Origin: Monarcha castaneiventris obscurior | Lineage: Eukaryota; Chordata; Aves; Passeriformes; Monarchidae | Assembly: GCA_026261815.1 (NCBI GenBank) | Contig: JAMPIT010000230.1 | Coordinates: 5,207,001-5,271,000, forward strand | Direction: 5' to 3' | DNA: 64,000 nucleotides | Notes under the pieces: generated by a model | The model's database searches: none | What the model was told of the DNA's origin: nothing | The model's input: the letters and a program-made list of their open reading frames with translations, nothing else | Shown: one piece after another, positions 36,582 to 47,746 of the stretch | Numbering within the stretch: position 1 is the stretch's first letter | Layout: each line of letters opens with the position of its first letter | Program-made: the position numbers and the translations under genes

Positions 36582-36720
36582 CAGAATCACTGCGTCAGTG
36601 AGGTTGGAAAACACCTCTGAGACCATCGAGTCCAACCTGTGACCGAACACCACCGTATCAACTAAAGCATGGTACGAAGTGCCACGTCCAGTCTTTACTT
36701 AAACGCCTCTAGGGACGGTG
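36582..36720 (-). mobile_element. CR1 retroposon fragment, antisense
   Basis: Starting with CAGAATCACTG and followed by GAGGTTGGAAAACACCTCTG, AGACCATCGAGTCCAACCTG and AAGTGCCACGTC, this is a CR1 3' region in reverse orientation, its tail facing the CpG island. It is about 140 bp long and truncated. Confidence 0.88.
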
Positions 36721-38963
36721 GGTATTTTCTCATAGTTTTTACTGGTACAGGTGTGTGGCCTGTCTGAGTAACACATTTCTAATTTCCAGTGTAGTTATAA
36801 TTTATTTTACAGACTGTCCAGAAGTAGAAAATATCAATTGGGAAGTGTAAAATGAAGTCAGTGCTTGACTCCAAGACTCTCACGTGTTTGTTCCACTGTA
36901 CTTCTGCGTGACTGCGGACACCTCTACACACAGTATTTTAATAGATGGCTTAAAACCTTCTGTGGTTCTGATTAAGCAGACTTTAAAGTGAGAACATTTG
37001 CTTGGGTGATTAAAAGAAGGCCTTTCAGGGGTTTCTCCGGAGTGTTCTGGAGAGATACAGTTCAGAGGATGTGTGTGTTTCTGTGCTTGCTTTCACTAGG
37101 AATAGCAGTTTGTGATAAACACTGATCAGAGTGGTCAGTTGACCCACTTGTCCTTGTCTGTACAGAAGTTTGGGGTGATTAAGTCTCTGTAAGTTGTTGT
37201 CGAGGAGAAGAGTGGTGGCTCATTCAGTGCTCACTCAGCTTCTTGGTCTGACTGTGCTCCATGGTTGGTTTGATAGGTGACAAGGCACATAAACATAATT
37301 ACATATATATGATAAGTGTTGCCATACATAAAGGTAAATGCTAGAAAGAAATTCCCAAATTTAGGAGTTGAGTTTGGGAAGAAAGTGAGGAAGGACAGCG
37401 CTGACTGGTAAAATAGCAAATAATTTAATACCTTGGGCATTGTTTTAATGGTATTAAATATACTGCAATATTGGAGTTATTTTTCAAAAATATTTGTGCT
37501 AACTTCTGTGGTTCAGATCAGTTACTTGTGATGCGGAGGTAAGGTGGGCATCCATGTTCTAGGTAGAAATTTTTGTGGTATTACGAAGACAGAGCAATTT
37601 AAAGAAAATGTCACTTTTGAAGCATTTTGGTTCTTGTGTTTAAAACTGCTGCAAGTTGAATGAACTTGCTTTCATGTACAAAGGCATGTGCTGCAGCAGA
37701 CAACCTTCAACGAAGTGGTGAAACTGCAATTCCAAGGCTGAGTTTTGTTGTTGTAGGGTTCCATTTGTGTCTAAGGGTGAATTGGGATCCCTGTGTTCTA
37801 GGTGGGCACGAGCAGTTGTTTGTTCAGCGTCCACACTGTGCTCATCGGGAAATGGAGGCCACTTAAATATGATCCCTGCCCCACATAAACACTGTTTGTT
37901 TAGTCTTGGTGATCACTGGGCAACATTTGCTGAGTGAAGGAACCCACAGGTCACACGCACTTATGTCTGTGACTGCCCAGGGAAAATTCCTGGTTGAGGC
38001 TGTTAAATACATTGTTAAAGCCCAGTCAAGAAAGCCTAGAAATGGAATATGCACCTCTTTTTGGAAAGGGACTACTATCTAAAGTCAGTAGTGGTAGCAT
38101 AAGAAAGAAACTCAAACTAAGTGATTTTTTTCATTTAAAGTTTTAGCTGTAGAAACTGATGTTTGGGATTTAGTTTTTCAATTTTTGGGGGTGAGGAAAA
38201 GACTTTAAAATATGGACATAACAGCACCCCACAGTTTTCTTAAAAAAAAAGGCTAATGGTTGGTAAAATAGTACAAAATAGGTATTGGAGATATAAATTA
38301 GAGGTAATTTGATGACAGTGCAGCATAACAGCTGACAAAATGAGATGGTTTTGGCTTAGAGGATGCAGATTAAAGTTTAAGTCCTCTGTAACTGTATGCT
38401 ACAGTACTGAGACTGAAATGTGAAATGTCCGAGTTGGCCGAACATTTAAATGTATTTGATGGAAGGAAGGTGATTTGTCTGTTGGACAGCACATGTGGAT
38501 TCATTCATGGGTCATTTATAATCCTTAAAGCTTTGGGGAAATACTGGCTTGATTCATAAGGATAAAGCATTCACAAGTACTTTTGTGACCAGATGTGTTG
38601 GCACAGCAAAGCTTTTTTAGGATAAAGGTTAAGACTCTTTTGGTGTTAGGTTTCACAAGCTAGAAAGTTTTTAAGTGATGGTCTGTGAGGTCTCTGGGAG
38701 TAATTCACAGTTGCATAATACTTTGCAAATTCTTTAGCTAATCAACCTGATTCAACCTGCTTCTAATTCTAGAATGGCTGCATGTAGAAACATGAAAGTC
38801 GAGGTGGGTGTGCTCGGTGGATGAGGGATCTTGAGGGCTCATAGCTGCTTATTAGTCCATTGATAAGACAGTGGTTCCCAAACTTTGTTCCAATTTTACA
38901 TACAAAAACAGAACCAGAGGAAACACTGAATATTGAGAACGTAATCTTACTTAACAGGTGAGA

Positions 38964-39257
38964 ACAGAGAGGATGGAGGCTTTCTCTTCACAAGGAGTCA
39001 CACAGAGAAGACAAGGGACAGTGGCTACAGATTGCACCTGGAGAGGCTTTGCTTGATATAAGAAAGACTTTTAACAGGGAGAATAATCAGTCACTGGGAA
39101 AATTTCTTCAGGGACATGATGGAGTCTCTGTTACTGGAGGTTTTCAGGATATGTTTGGACAGGGTGCTAGGTAATTTATCTCATCTAGGCTCCTTTTCTC
39201 ATGGGAGACCAGGTGGTGTTGGAGGGTCCCTTCAAACCTGGACTATTAAGTGATTTA
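38964..39257 (+). mobile_element. CR1 retroposon 3' region
   Basis: It contains the blocks GAGAGGATGGAGGCTTTCTC, GATATAAGAAAGACTTTTAA, GGACAGGGTGCTAGGTAATT and GTCCCTTCAAACCTGGACTATT, typical of an older CR1 subfamily. It carries several substitutions and a degenerate tail. Confidence 0.88.
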
Positions 39258-39802
39258 ATGATCATATAGCATAAGGTAACAACCATTTTGTATAGATGCT
39301 ACAATTTTTTATTGATTTTTACTCCAGTCAGTGTGCAGCTAGACTTTAGTCCCATTTAGGGAGAGATGGTTACAGGTTAAACACCAAACCGTCTCCAAAA
39401 CAAAGCAAGGAGCACCTTTTCATCGTCTGCCATACTGCAGTAAGGGAAAATTATTGTAAATTTTCTTCCTTTCAGGTTAGTTTACTTCTGATAAACTTCA
39501 GTGGCCTAGAAGACTTTGGGTGGAGATGCCCTTGGTTTCTGAGTCATGACATGGGATCGAGTGGAGGAGGAGTTGGAGAGGGTCCCATTGACACGTGTGT
39601 CCCTTCCTGCTGGAAGTCCTGGACCAAGAGTAGCAGAATGGGTGTTTTTCCTCTGAGGCTGTTATCAGTTTCATTTGAGCATATATGAGGTTTGCTGTTG
39701 CACTCTGAGCAGTGTAATGGCTTTAAAAGCCTCTTGTGATGCTGTTGATTAAAAGTAGAGAAAAGCTTGTTACACTGCTAGCACAGCAAGTACCTTTCTG
39801 TG

Positions 39803-40450
39803 TGTTGTGGTTGAAACATAGGGTTTTATTTTAGACACTTAAATGTAGAAATTTTAGATAAAAGTTAGTTTTGTCAAAATCAACTAGAATAAAAAGATGT
39901 AAAACTCAGCTGGAAAGGAATTAATGATTAAGTGTAGGATAGGCTTTGGTTATTTGATACTTATTCAGCTGTGTTTAGAATGGGCAATTAATAATCTTAG
40001 AAAAAGAAATTCAAAGTGGAGCCTAGACAGTTACAAATTCTACCCAGATGCAGCCTATTCAAAGGCAATGGAAGAGAGTGCTGGGAGTTTTCCAAGGTCA
40101 GATGTATTGCCAAAAACCAGAGAGGCAAGAAGGTCAAAGTGAGGAAGACAAGTATTACTTCCTCAAAAGCAACCCTCAGACCCATTTTATGACCACCGAC
40201 CCAATTCTATTGCAAGACTTGCACATGCTTTATGACTTTTTGTTAATTTCCTTACAAAGCGGGGAGTGGGAGGCGCTTATGCTGTGAACATGTATCTGTA
40301 TTTCAAATATGCATTATTGTTATAAATAGTTCTGTGTTGCATTGTGACTTCGGAGCTGTATATTTGGGAGCTATCCCTGCAGCTCTGCAGCACTGAAATA
40401 AACATACACTTTCTAACCTTAACAAGTTAGAGAGTCTTTGTCTGTCTCAG
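39803..40450 (+). mobile_element. solo LTR of an endogenous retrovirus in RBM33 intron 1
   Basis: A clear promoter/poly(A) pair marks an LTR in the sense orientation: TATAAAT at 40321-40327 and AATAAA at 40397-40402, 70 bp apart, followed by a short U5-like stretch ending near TCTGTCTCA (about 40450). The left end is taken at TGTTGTGGTTGAAAC (39803), a start seen in songbird LTRs. No clean target duplication was found, so both borders are approximate (tens of bases). No viral coding sequence is recognised. Confidence 0.7.
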
Positions 40451-40453
40451 GTG

Positions 40454-40476
40454 GATATTGATATTAGATCAATATC
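40454..40476. other. perfect hairpin-forming inverted repeat beside the LTR
   Basis: GATATTGAT and ATCAATATC are perfect 9-bp arms around a 5-nt ATTAG loop. It lies a few bases past the assigned LTR end and may be part of it or of the insertion site. No function can be assigned. Confidence 0.6.
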
Positions 40477-43400
40477 CGTATTTTAATAAATCATGGTCAC
40501 TGTCCAAAGATGCAGTAGAAATTGCCCAAATTCACAAACTTGAAATTGACAAATTCACTTGAACTTGTTGTGCTTCAGGCTATTTAGTAGTGGCATCCAG
40601 GAGCTGGAAATAGATTCTGCATTTGTGCCTAGGTGATGCACATACTAAAACTCCTCCAAGTCTTAGAGGTCTGTTGAGTTTACAGTTCATGAAATAATAT
40701 GTGCATGGGTGTATTAAGAACGAGTGCCCTTGTGTTGTACTTAGTATTGTACCAGGAGCTAGTGCCAAAAAACATTGCTACTTCAATGTGCTTGAGGCAG
40801 GGACATGTCCTTTAGACCCAGCAATTTTTAATCTTTGTGTCTTTTTGACAAGTTTTCACTCTTTTGAGTGTTTTCTCTTTTCAGGTCATCTGAAATAAAC
40901 ATATCCTTAGTATCAGTTGTTTTTACAAAAGCCAGACCAAACTTTATTGTATTAAATACTGAACCTCAGATTTTAGGTCACATAGAATTTGTTGTCCAGA
41001 ATAATTTAAGAAGATGGCTGTCACAGGCTTGACCAGAAAACCTCCAAGTAAGTGATGTTATTCATCCTGTGTTATGTTGTGCTGTAATGCAGCCTCAATT
41101 TTAACTATGACTTTTGGTTGCTGTGAAAGATGCTGGAGAGTTTCTGGAGGGTTGCAGTTTCTCATCAATGTCCAAATCCATTTGGGAACCAAGCTCATGT
41201 GGTTTTCATTTAAACTCTCGGCCTTCCCTTACTGTTCAGCATTTGTAAAACAAGGACTATGGCACTTCTGGTTTTCTGAAGCCAATATATTTTCTACTTC
41301 AATCAGACTTTGAAAGTAATTTTTCTTTTATTTAAAAGTAATTATTTTTATTTTTAATTTTTTTTGGTGGCTTGGTGGTTTTGGGTTTAGATGTAGTTTA
41401 TTAATTAAAAAAAAAGGAAGAGGCCCTATTTTTTTCAAGCATTGATTAGAGAATTTCAGTTCCAGGCAGCATATCATAATTAGTTCTGATCTTGCATATT
41501 GCTAGTGGCTTGCTTTGCTTACAAACTGTAAAAAAAAAAAAAGAAGTTGGTTTTAAGAAGGTAAAAATTATTTCTCTGCTGTAGAACTTACTTTTTTTGC
41601 GTTATTTCTTTGAGGAAGCTAAACTTAGTTTATAGGAGTAACTTGGAAACAAAACATGAAATACACTAATTGAGGAATTCGTTAGGCAATTGTTAGGTTG
41701 TTATAAGTACTTAGTCATCAAATAGTTAAGCCTTCTGTGAGTAATTGTTTACCAATATAAAAGCTGCATGATGTCTGTTCCTGAACAGATAAACTGTTTG
41801 AGGTGTATTTTTGCATAATGTGGTGATGAGGCTGAATGTGATTTTTGTGACGGGGTAGAAAGCTTGATTTTTTTTGTAGTGAGTGGGACTGGATTCGTGG
41901 TGGGCTTCATAAATTGTTGGGTTTATGTCACAGACTTGGACTCAGAAATTCCTGTTGACCTAGTGGGTTTTTTCCTGCCAGCTGCTGTCAGGATTTGTTA
42001 CCAGAAGTTTTTGTTCAACTGGTGTTAATAGCACAGTTACATTGCCAGCCTGTGCTACAGACACAGACATTCCTCATGAAACCTGTTATTTGTATTGCAT
42101 GGCAAGAGATTCCAAAATTTAGTTCATTGGCTGCTTTTACATGGTGTACTTGGGTGCTGAAAATCAAGCTTTTACAATTCCTAGGTTATGTAACTTTTTG
42201 CGGTGGAACGTGAAGAAAAATATTTTGTAGAAATATTCTATTACATAAAGAAAATCTGGTAAGATGTTTTTCATTTGGTGTCTTGTTCTTGAAATGCTGT
42301 CAGCTTGCCATGTTAAGTGTTTTGAACGGGATAGAGCAAGATGGACTTGTTATATTCAGTATTATTTGAAGAATAGAGAAATGGTGTTTTTTCATGTGGT
42401 GATTTTTTCCCCTCTAGTTTTCTGTTCTTTTCATTTTTTTCTTTTACTAGCTCCCTTACCTATCACAGAATCATACTGGGTTTGTTATTATTTTGCCCAA
42501 AAGCAGTGAGGTTTAGTTACTTCATTAAAAGACCTGTTGGGTAAAGGGTGCGTAGAACTTTTTTAGCCGTTGAACTATAGGATCACTGTGGCATCTCCAT
42601 CTTGTTTTGGATAAGGAGAAGTCTTCAGTGCCTTTTCAGTGCCTGAAACTACAATAATATGCTTTGTGTTCACGAAAATGTAGTGCTGAAACAAATCAGA
42701 GCACAGAATTTTGAACTGTTCAGGTTTGTGAGACAGCGTGTGGTTAGTGTTCTGGAAGGCTTTCAGGTGTAGTTCTGGGAGGACTAAAAATGCAGTCATC
42801 AAATGTTTTCTTTACTCTAAAGTCTTGGCCATCTCATTGCAGTAAAATACTCCATCTTAGCAACAGTTGCTATGTGTGACTACCTTTTTAGACTGTTAGT
42901 ACCATTTTAAGATGTTAAGAGCTCTGCAGTGTTCTGCTGATTCACCTCCTACGCTTGTGAGACTTGACTGTGCAGCTTAAGACTTCCATTTTACACAGAA
43001 AAAATAGTGAGGGTTTTATTGAATGGGTGTCCACAGCGTTGGAAACAGCCATCAGCACAGACAGAGAAGAAATGAGGCTTGTATTTTCTGGTTTTCTGGT
43101 GTGGATGATCCGTTCTCATTGAACAGGAAAAAAGATACCAGTTCTGGCCATATATTATAAAACCAGAACATAAGCTGTATGGAACAACTTACATCACTGC
43201 TGGTGCAGCACCAGGGTAAGTATAAAGAAAATGGAAACCTTTTAGTGTGGGGCCCAAGTGTGTTTGTGTTAATTCTGCTTCACAGAAACCTTGTGAGGCA
43301 GGCTGGCCTAACAAAACAGCCAGCATTAGTCCTTCTCTGCAGCATCCTGAAACTTCCCTGCCACTTTGATCACGGTGGTTTTCTTAGAACTGCAGTAGGG

Positions 43401-46400
43401 AGAGCCAAGTGGTGGATTGGTTTGGTTTTTCCCTCTATCACTGGCCCCTTCTGCTTGGTTATTCAGTTAATGTGTTTTTGTGTTTGATAGATCTCCTTTG
43501 GTTTGCTGTGGGTTTTTTTTGTTTTACTTACTAGTGTTTCCTGGAAGTTAGAGGGGGCTTAGTGTGTTTGGTGATCACCTATCAGCAAGTTCCAGTTGGT
43601 AGCCAGCTGATGCACAAACACCTTGGTGAGCTTTGCCGAGGAGCCGTGGCCAGCGCCTCGCATGTCTTAGCAACAGTTGCTGTGTATGGCTGCACGGAGA
43701 CTGCTGGAAGAGACACAGAGCCTCTTCCCCGCCATAGACATGTTAATGCTTTAAAAGCTTTTGTTCATGGATTCCCACCATCCATTTTTTTTCTACTGTC
43801 TTCTACACAGTAGTACTGAGAATTATTTTTAAAAAACTTAAACTCTGGCTGTGCTCTCAGTGGTTGTGTACTCTGCTGATGCTGTGTGGTTTTATTTCTG
43901 TACAAGTTAATGTTTTACAGGCATTTAATCACCCGTGGCACAAACATCAACTTTACAAGTTTCTCAAGGAGAAACAGCTATAAATGTTACATTGATTGTT
44001 GTTTACTGGTCTTTTGCAATGTTATTGCCCAGACAGGTCGAAGAAAAATGAAAGCCTGTGTGGTTTCAGAAATGGAGAGAAAGTGATGCCTCGTGAGGTC
44101 TGTTAGGTATCACATCACATTGCAGGTGCAAGGCCTGAGCCCATTTCAGAGCTGCTGTCTCACAGATAAAGCTGGCATGGAATGTTATTTGTAGATGCGT
44201 GGCTGTCGTGACCTCCTTTTCTACAGGAAAGCTACAGCCTGCTCTGGGCTCTGACAATCCTTAATGTCAAAATGGCATAATTTGTAATGCTCATTGTCAG
44301 TGTCAGCTGTCACTGAGCAAATAAGCATAAAAAAGAAAAGCTGTCTCCCTCTGTTCGAAAGATCTTTATATCATGTGTTGAGATGGGGAGAGAAGAGATG
44401 AGAAAATAGGGAGGTGAAGGGGACATGTGGAGCAGTTCTTACAAGCTGTGGTCACTACAGGCAAATTGTCCAGTCATTTTTGAGGCTTTTGTGTGCATCC
44501 TGCTAGAGGGCACTTTGGAAAAGGGCTGGATGTAATTCAGCTTTGAATTTTGTTAGAAGTTGCTCATAAATAAGGGATAGGATCTGAGAAATTTGGAGGG
44601 GTTGGAAGAGCTGGAGGGTAGAGGTTTGGGGTGTTGGCTGAGTGGTGGGGGTTCAGGCCCACACTAGAAACTTGCCAGGAACTTGGACCCTCCTTTGCTG
44701 TAATTTCTTCATCAGCAGCGATAATAGGTTGAAACATTTTCATGGATGTGAGACTTTGATACCTGGTTTGGAAAAGTGCTGTGAGTTGTACTGAAAAGTG
44801 TTTCTCTTTGCTGTGAAGAAATTTTAACAGAGAGTAAGGGTTTGGTGTGTAACTTCATGTTACTTTATGGTGTGTAACTTTAAACCTCGCTGATGGGGAG
44901 GTCCATCTGTGGAAGGATTGTGTGCTAACAGCTCAGATCTTCAAGTGTCTTGGTTTATAATACAACTCTAGTGCTAAAGGGGTGCCTGGCATGAAAAAAT
45001 ATATCTTGCAACCAGGCATAGCTTAAAAAGAATTAACTGTCTTCCTAATGGTGGTCGTTGTCTTGAGAGGTTAGGCACTATGTGGACACTTGTTATTTGG
45101 GTTGCTGCCAAACCAGTTGCTTTACCTTAAAAAATAATCTTTGGTGGTGGTTATATCAAGTCAGTGGATTACTGCAATCCAGCTATAAAAGCAGTGTCAG
45201 TGCAGGATATTTGTGCCCTTAAAATGTCCCTGCACTAAGACAGTCACTGCAGCGTGGTTTTGAATGGCCATAAGGAGAGCAGTGTGGCTTTTTTTTTCCT
45301 CCCAGAGACCACAGAACTTGTTAATTTAGTGTTCAAGAGGAAGATGGGAAATTCTTGTGTATTTTTTTGGCTTTCCCCTGTAAGTGAGTTAGGAATTGGA
45401 ATATGAGGTTGCAATATGTAGATGTTTGAGTAGAGAAATGTAAAACAACAGTTTACAATGGTTTTAGCCCATGTAAATCAGTTTAAATATAAAAGATTAG
45501 TTAAAATATAAACATATCTGTTGGTAGTAAAGGGGAGAACCTGGTCAAGGAGAATTATTTCTACCTACTGTTTCAAAATAAAAGAGTTGCCACACTTGTC
45601 TGATGTTGCATCGTAATTCATACTAAGCAGTCTTACTTTCCTAGCTCTTTAAAATTTCGGGTTTGAAAGGTCTTAATATAGTGATGTTGCAAGATCTGAT
45701 TTTTCTCTTTTTAATTTTTTTACCTTTTTTTAAACTTCTTTCACTCACTAACTGATATTTTGATCAGATGAAGTGAGAAGTGAATAGGTTTGTCACTGCA
45801 TATGGGGAATATTCACTAAAGGATACTGGGTTGAGTTTAAAAAGCTGGAGACAGATTTGGTTTTGGAGGTTTATTAAAGAAACCAACCAACCAAAAAGCC
45901 AATTGAATAAAACGGTTGTTCCTTGGCAGGGCACTTGGTCAGAGAGTTGAATGCAAATAGGAGGCTGAGTGGATATATGGCATCTTAGTGATCCCAGTTC
46001 ACAGTGTCAGACTGCAAGGACTGGATTGCTTGACCTCCTGTATTTTGCAGACTGTTAAAGTGCAGCAGGTTTCCCCCTGTGTTGAGCATAACTTTTTTTT
46101 GCCCACTTGTTTGATTCTTACCAAGGCTGTTAAAATGTGTGAAAAGAGAATAAATCCAGGTGTGCATTCTGTGTTGGGCTGTAGTGAGAGAATGGGAAAG
46201 TGAAGGTGGAGTGTAACTGAGGGTACATGCTTGCAGTTTCCAGGTGACAAGACATGATGGCTGAACAAAGCAAATGACCTTTGCATATTCTCTGCAGAGA
46301 AATGGAAGTTTTTATATTTTCATTTGCAAAATTGTCATTTGCAAGCTAAGCTATGCAAGAGGAGGTGGTGGGTTAAATTGGGGTATTTGTTGAGAGAAAC

Positions 46401-46881
46401 ATGGAGCACTAGTTGTTTCTTGGAAGGCAAGTGCATGCTTAGGTACAGAGTGCACTGTGCTGTACAGGTGCAATGAATTCTGGTGGTTTTACTGCCCCAG
46501 CTGAGATAATTGATGGTGCCTTCCACCTGACTTCTCTGTGTCGTGTTGCTGGTACTGACCTGCCCTGTGCTGAATTGAGGTTTACTCCTATTTGCAAAGT
46601 GCCTTTGCAGGCTCAGTGTTAGTGGATGAGCTTGTGGCCTCCAAGGCAAGCAAGATTTGGCAGATGTTGTTACCTTCATCTCCACTGCACTAAAATCTCA
46701 TGCTTTTCTGGGGAGCCCTTGTCTCTGGAATGGCCTTCGTTGGCAAAATCTGCCAGTGATTTAGCTCATGCTCTGTCTGGTGTCTTTGGGTGATCCTTGT
46801 GACAACAGTGAGAAGAGACAAAGCTGTGTAGTACATTATGGGGTTTTTTTTATTGTTGAAGCATGGGGATGGCAGTTGACA

Positions 46882-47495
46882 GTGGCTGAATATGAGCCAG
46901 AATTGTGCCCAGGTGGCCAAGAAGGCCATCTTGGTTTGTATGTGTGGCCAGCAGGGCAAGGGCCATGATTACCTCCTTGTACTCAACTGGTGAGGCTGCA
47001 CAAATCAAATCCTATGTTCAGTTTTGGGCCTCTCACTACAAGAAAGACGCTGAAGTTCTGGAGTGTGTTCAGCGAAAGGCAACAAAGCTGGTGCAGGGTC
47101 TGGAGCACAGGTCTGACAAGGAGCAGCTGAGGGGGCTGGGGTCGTTCAGCCTTGGGAAAAAGGAGACTCAGGGGGATCTTGTCGCTCTACAGTCCCCTCG
47201 AAGGAGGCTGTATCCCAGTGGGAGTCTGTCCCTTCCCCCAGGTGACAAGGGACTGGATGAGAGGAAATGGCCTTAAGTTGTGCCAAGGGAGGTTTAGATT
47301 GGTTATTTGAAAGAATTGTAAAACATTGGAACAGGCTCCCCAGGAAAATGGAGTCACCATCCCTGGAAGGATTCAAAAACCATGTGGCCCTGGAGGACAT
47401 GGTTTAGTGGTGCACATTGTGGTGGAGCTGGGTTGATGGTTGAACTTGGCAATCTTACAGGTCTTTTCCAACCTTAATGATTCTATAATTCTATG
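46882..47495 (+). mobile_element. CR1 retroposon, about 610 bp, near the exon 2 acceptor
   Basis: This is the most complete CR1 3' region in the intron. It runs from the GAATATGAGCCAG and GTGCCCAGGTGGCCAAGAAG block through GTTCAGTTTTGGGCCTCTCA, GGAGACTCAGGGGGATCTTG, GGTTTAGATTGG and GGAACAGGCTCCCCAGG to the tail TTCTATAATTCTATG. Its end lies 172 bp before RBM33 exon 2. The broken end of ORF2 is not open. Confidence 0.93.
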
Positions 47496-47667
47496 TTGGT
47501 ATTTGTCTGTTTTCTTCATGTTTATTAGAAAGTAGAAAAGGGTATTTTTGCATCTTCTGAACAACACGCACACCCCCACATGCACCCAGAAAATCCTATC
47601 TGTGTGGTTGCTTTGGCAACCTTTCATTTCAGTAAGAATTATTTAATGTAGTCACCTTTTTTTACAG

Positions 47668-47746
47668 ATGATGACTTTGATCAATTTGATAAGCCTGGTG
47701 CAGAAAGGTCTTGGAGAAGAAGAGCTGGAGATGACGACTGGGACAG
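47668..47746 (+). CDS. RBM33: RBM33 coding exon 2
   Basis: The acceptor is a T-rich tract ending TTTACAG; the donor is AG|GTAGGC. The exon is 79 nt, entered in phase 1 and left after two bases of a serine codon. It encodes DDDFDQFDKPGAERSWRRR followed by AGDDDWDS, an almost invariant motif at the N-terminus of vertebrate RBM33: an acidic, aromatic-spaced start, then a basic WRRR patch, then another acidic-Trp stretch. This block is the strongest single piece of evidence for the gene identity. Confidence 0.95.

Larger units (their letters stand above)
36207..47667 (+). other. RBM33 intron 1 (11.5 kb)
   Basis: GT at 36207 and AG at 47666-47667. It holds a minus-strand CR1 tail (36582-36720), a plus-strand CR1 (38964-39257), a solo LTR (about 39803-40450), a plus-strand CR1 close to the acceptor (46882-47495) and a duplicated AGCAACAGTTGCT dyad (42859 and 43669). 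No internal gene is recognised; open frames at 43179-43487 and 46335-46685 are unsupported. Confidence 0.85.

Noticed and set aside
35584..36653. Very long open frames on both strands (up to 331 codons)
   Set aside because: They coincide with the CpG island, where stop codons are rare. The encoded Pro/Arg/Ala/Gly-rich strings conflict with each other, and the real exon 1 and its donor are clear.
42462..42485. CACAGAATCATACTGGG stretch resembling a CR1 tail start
   Set aside because: Only about 20 bp match and nothing continues into CR1 sequence.
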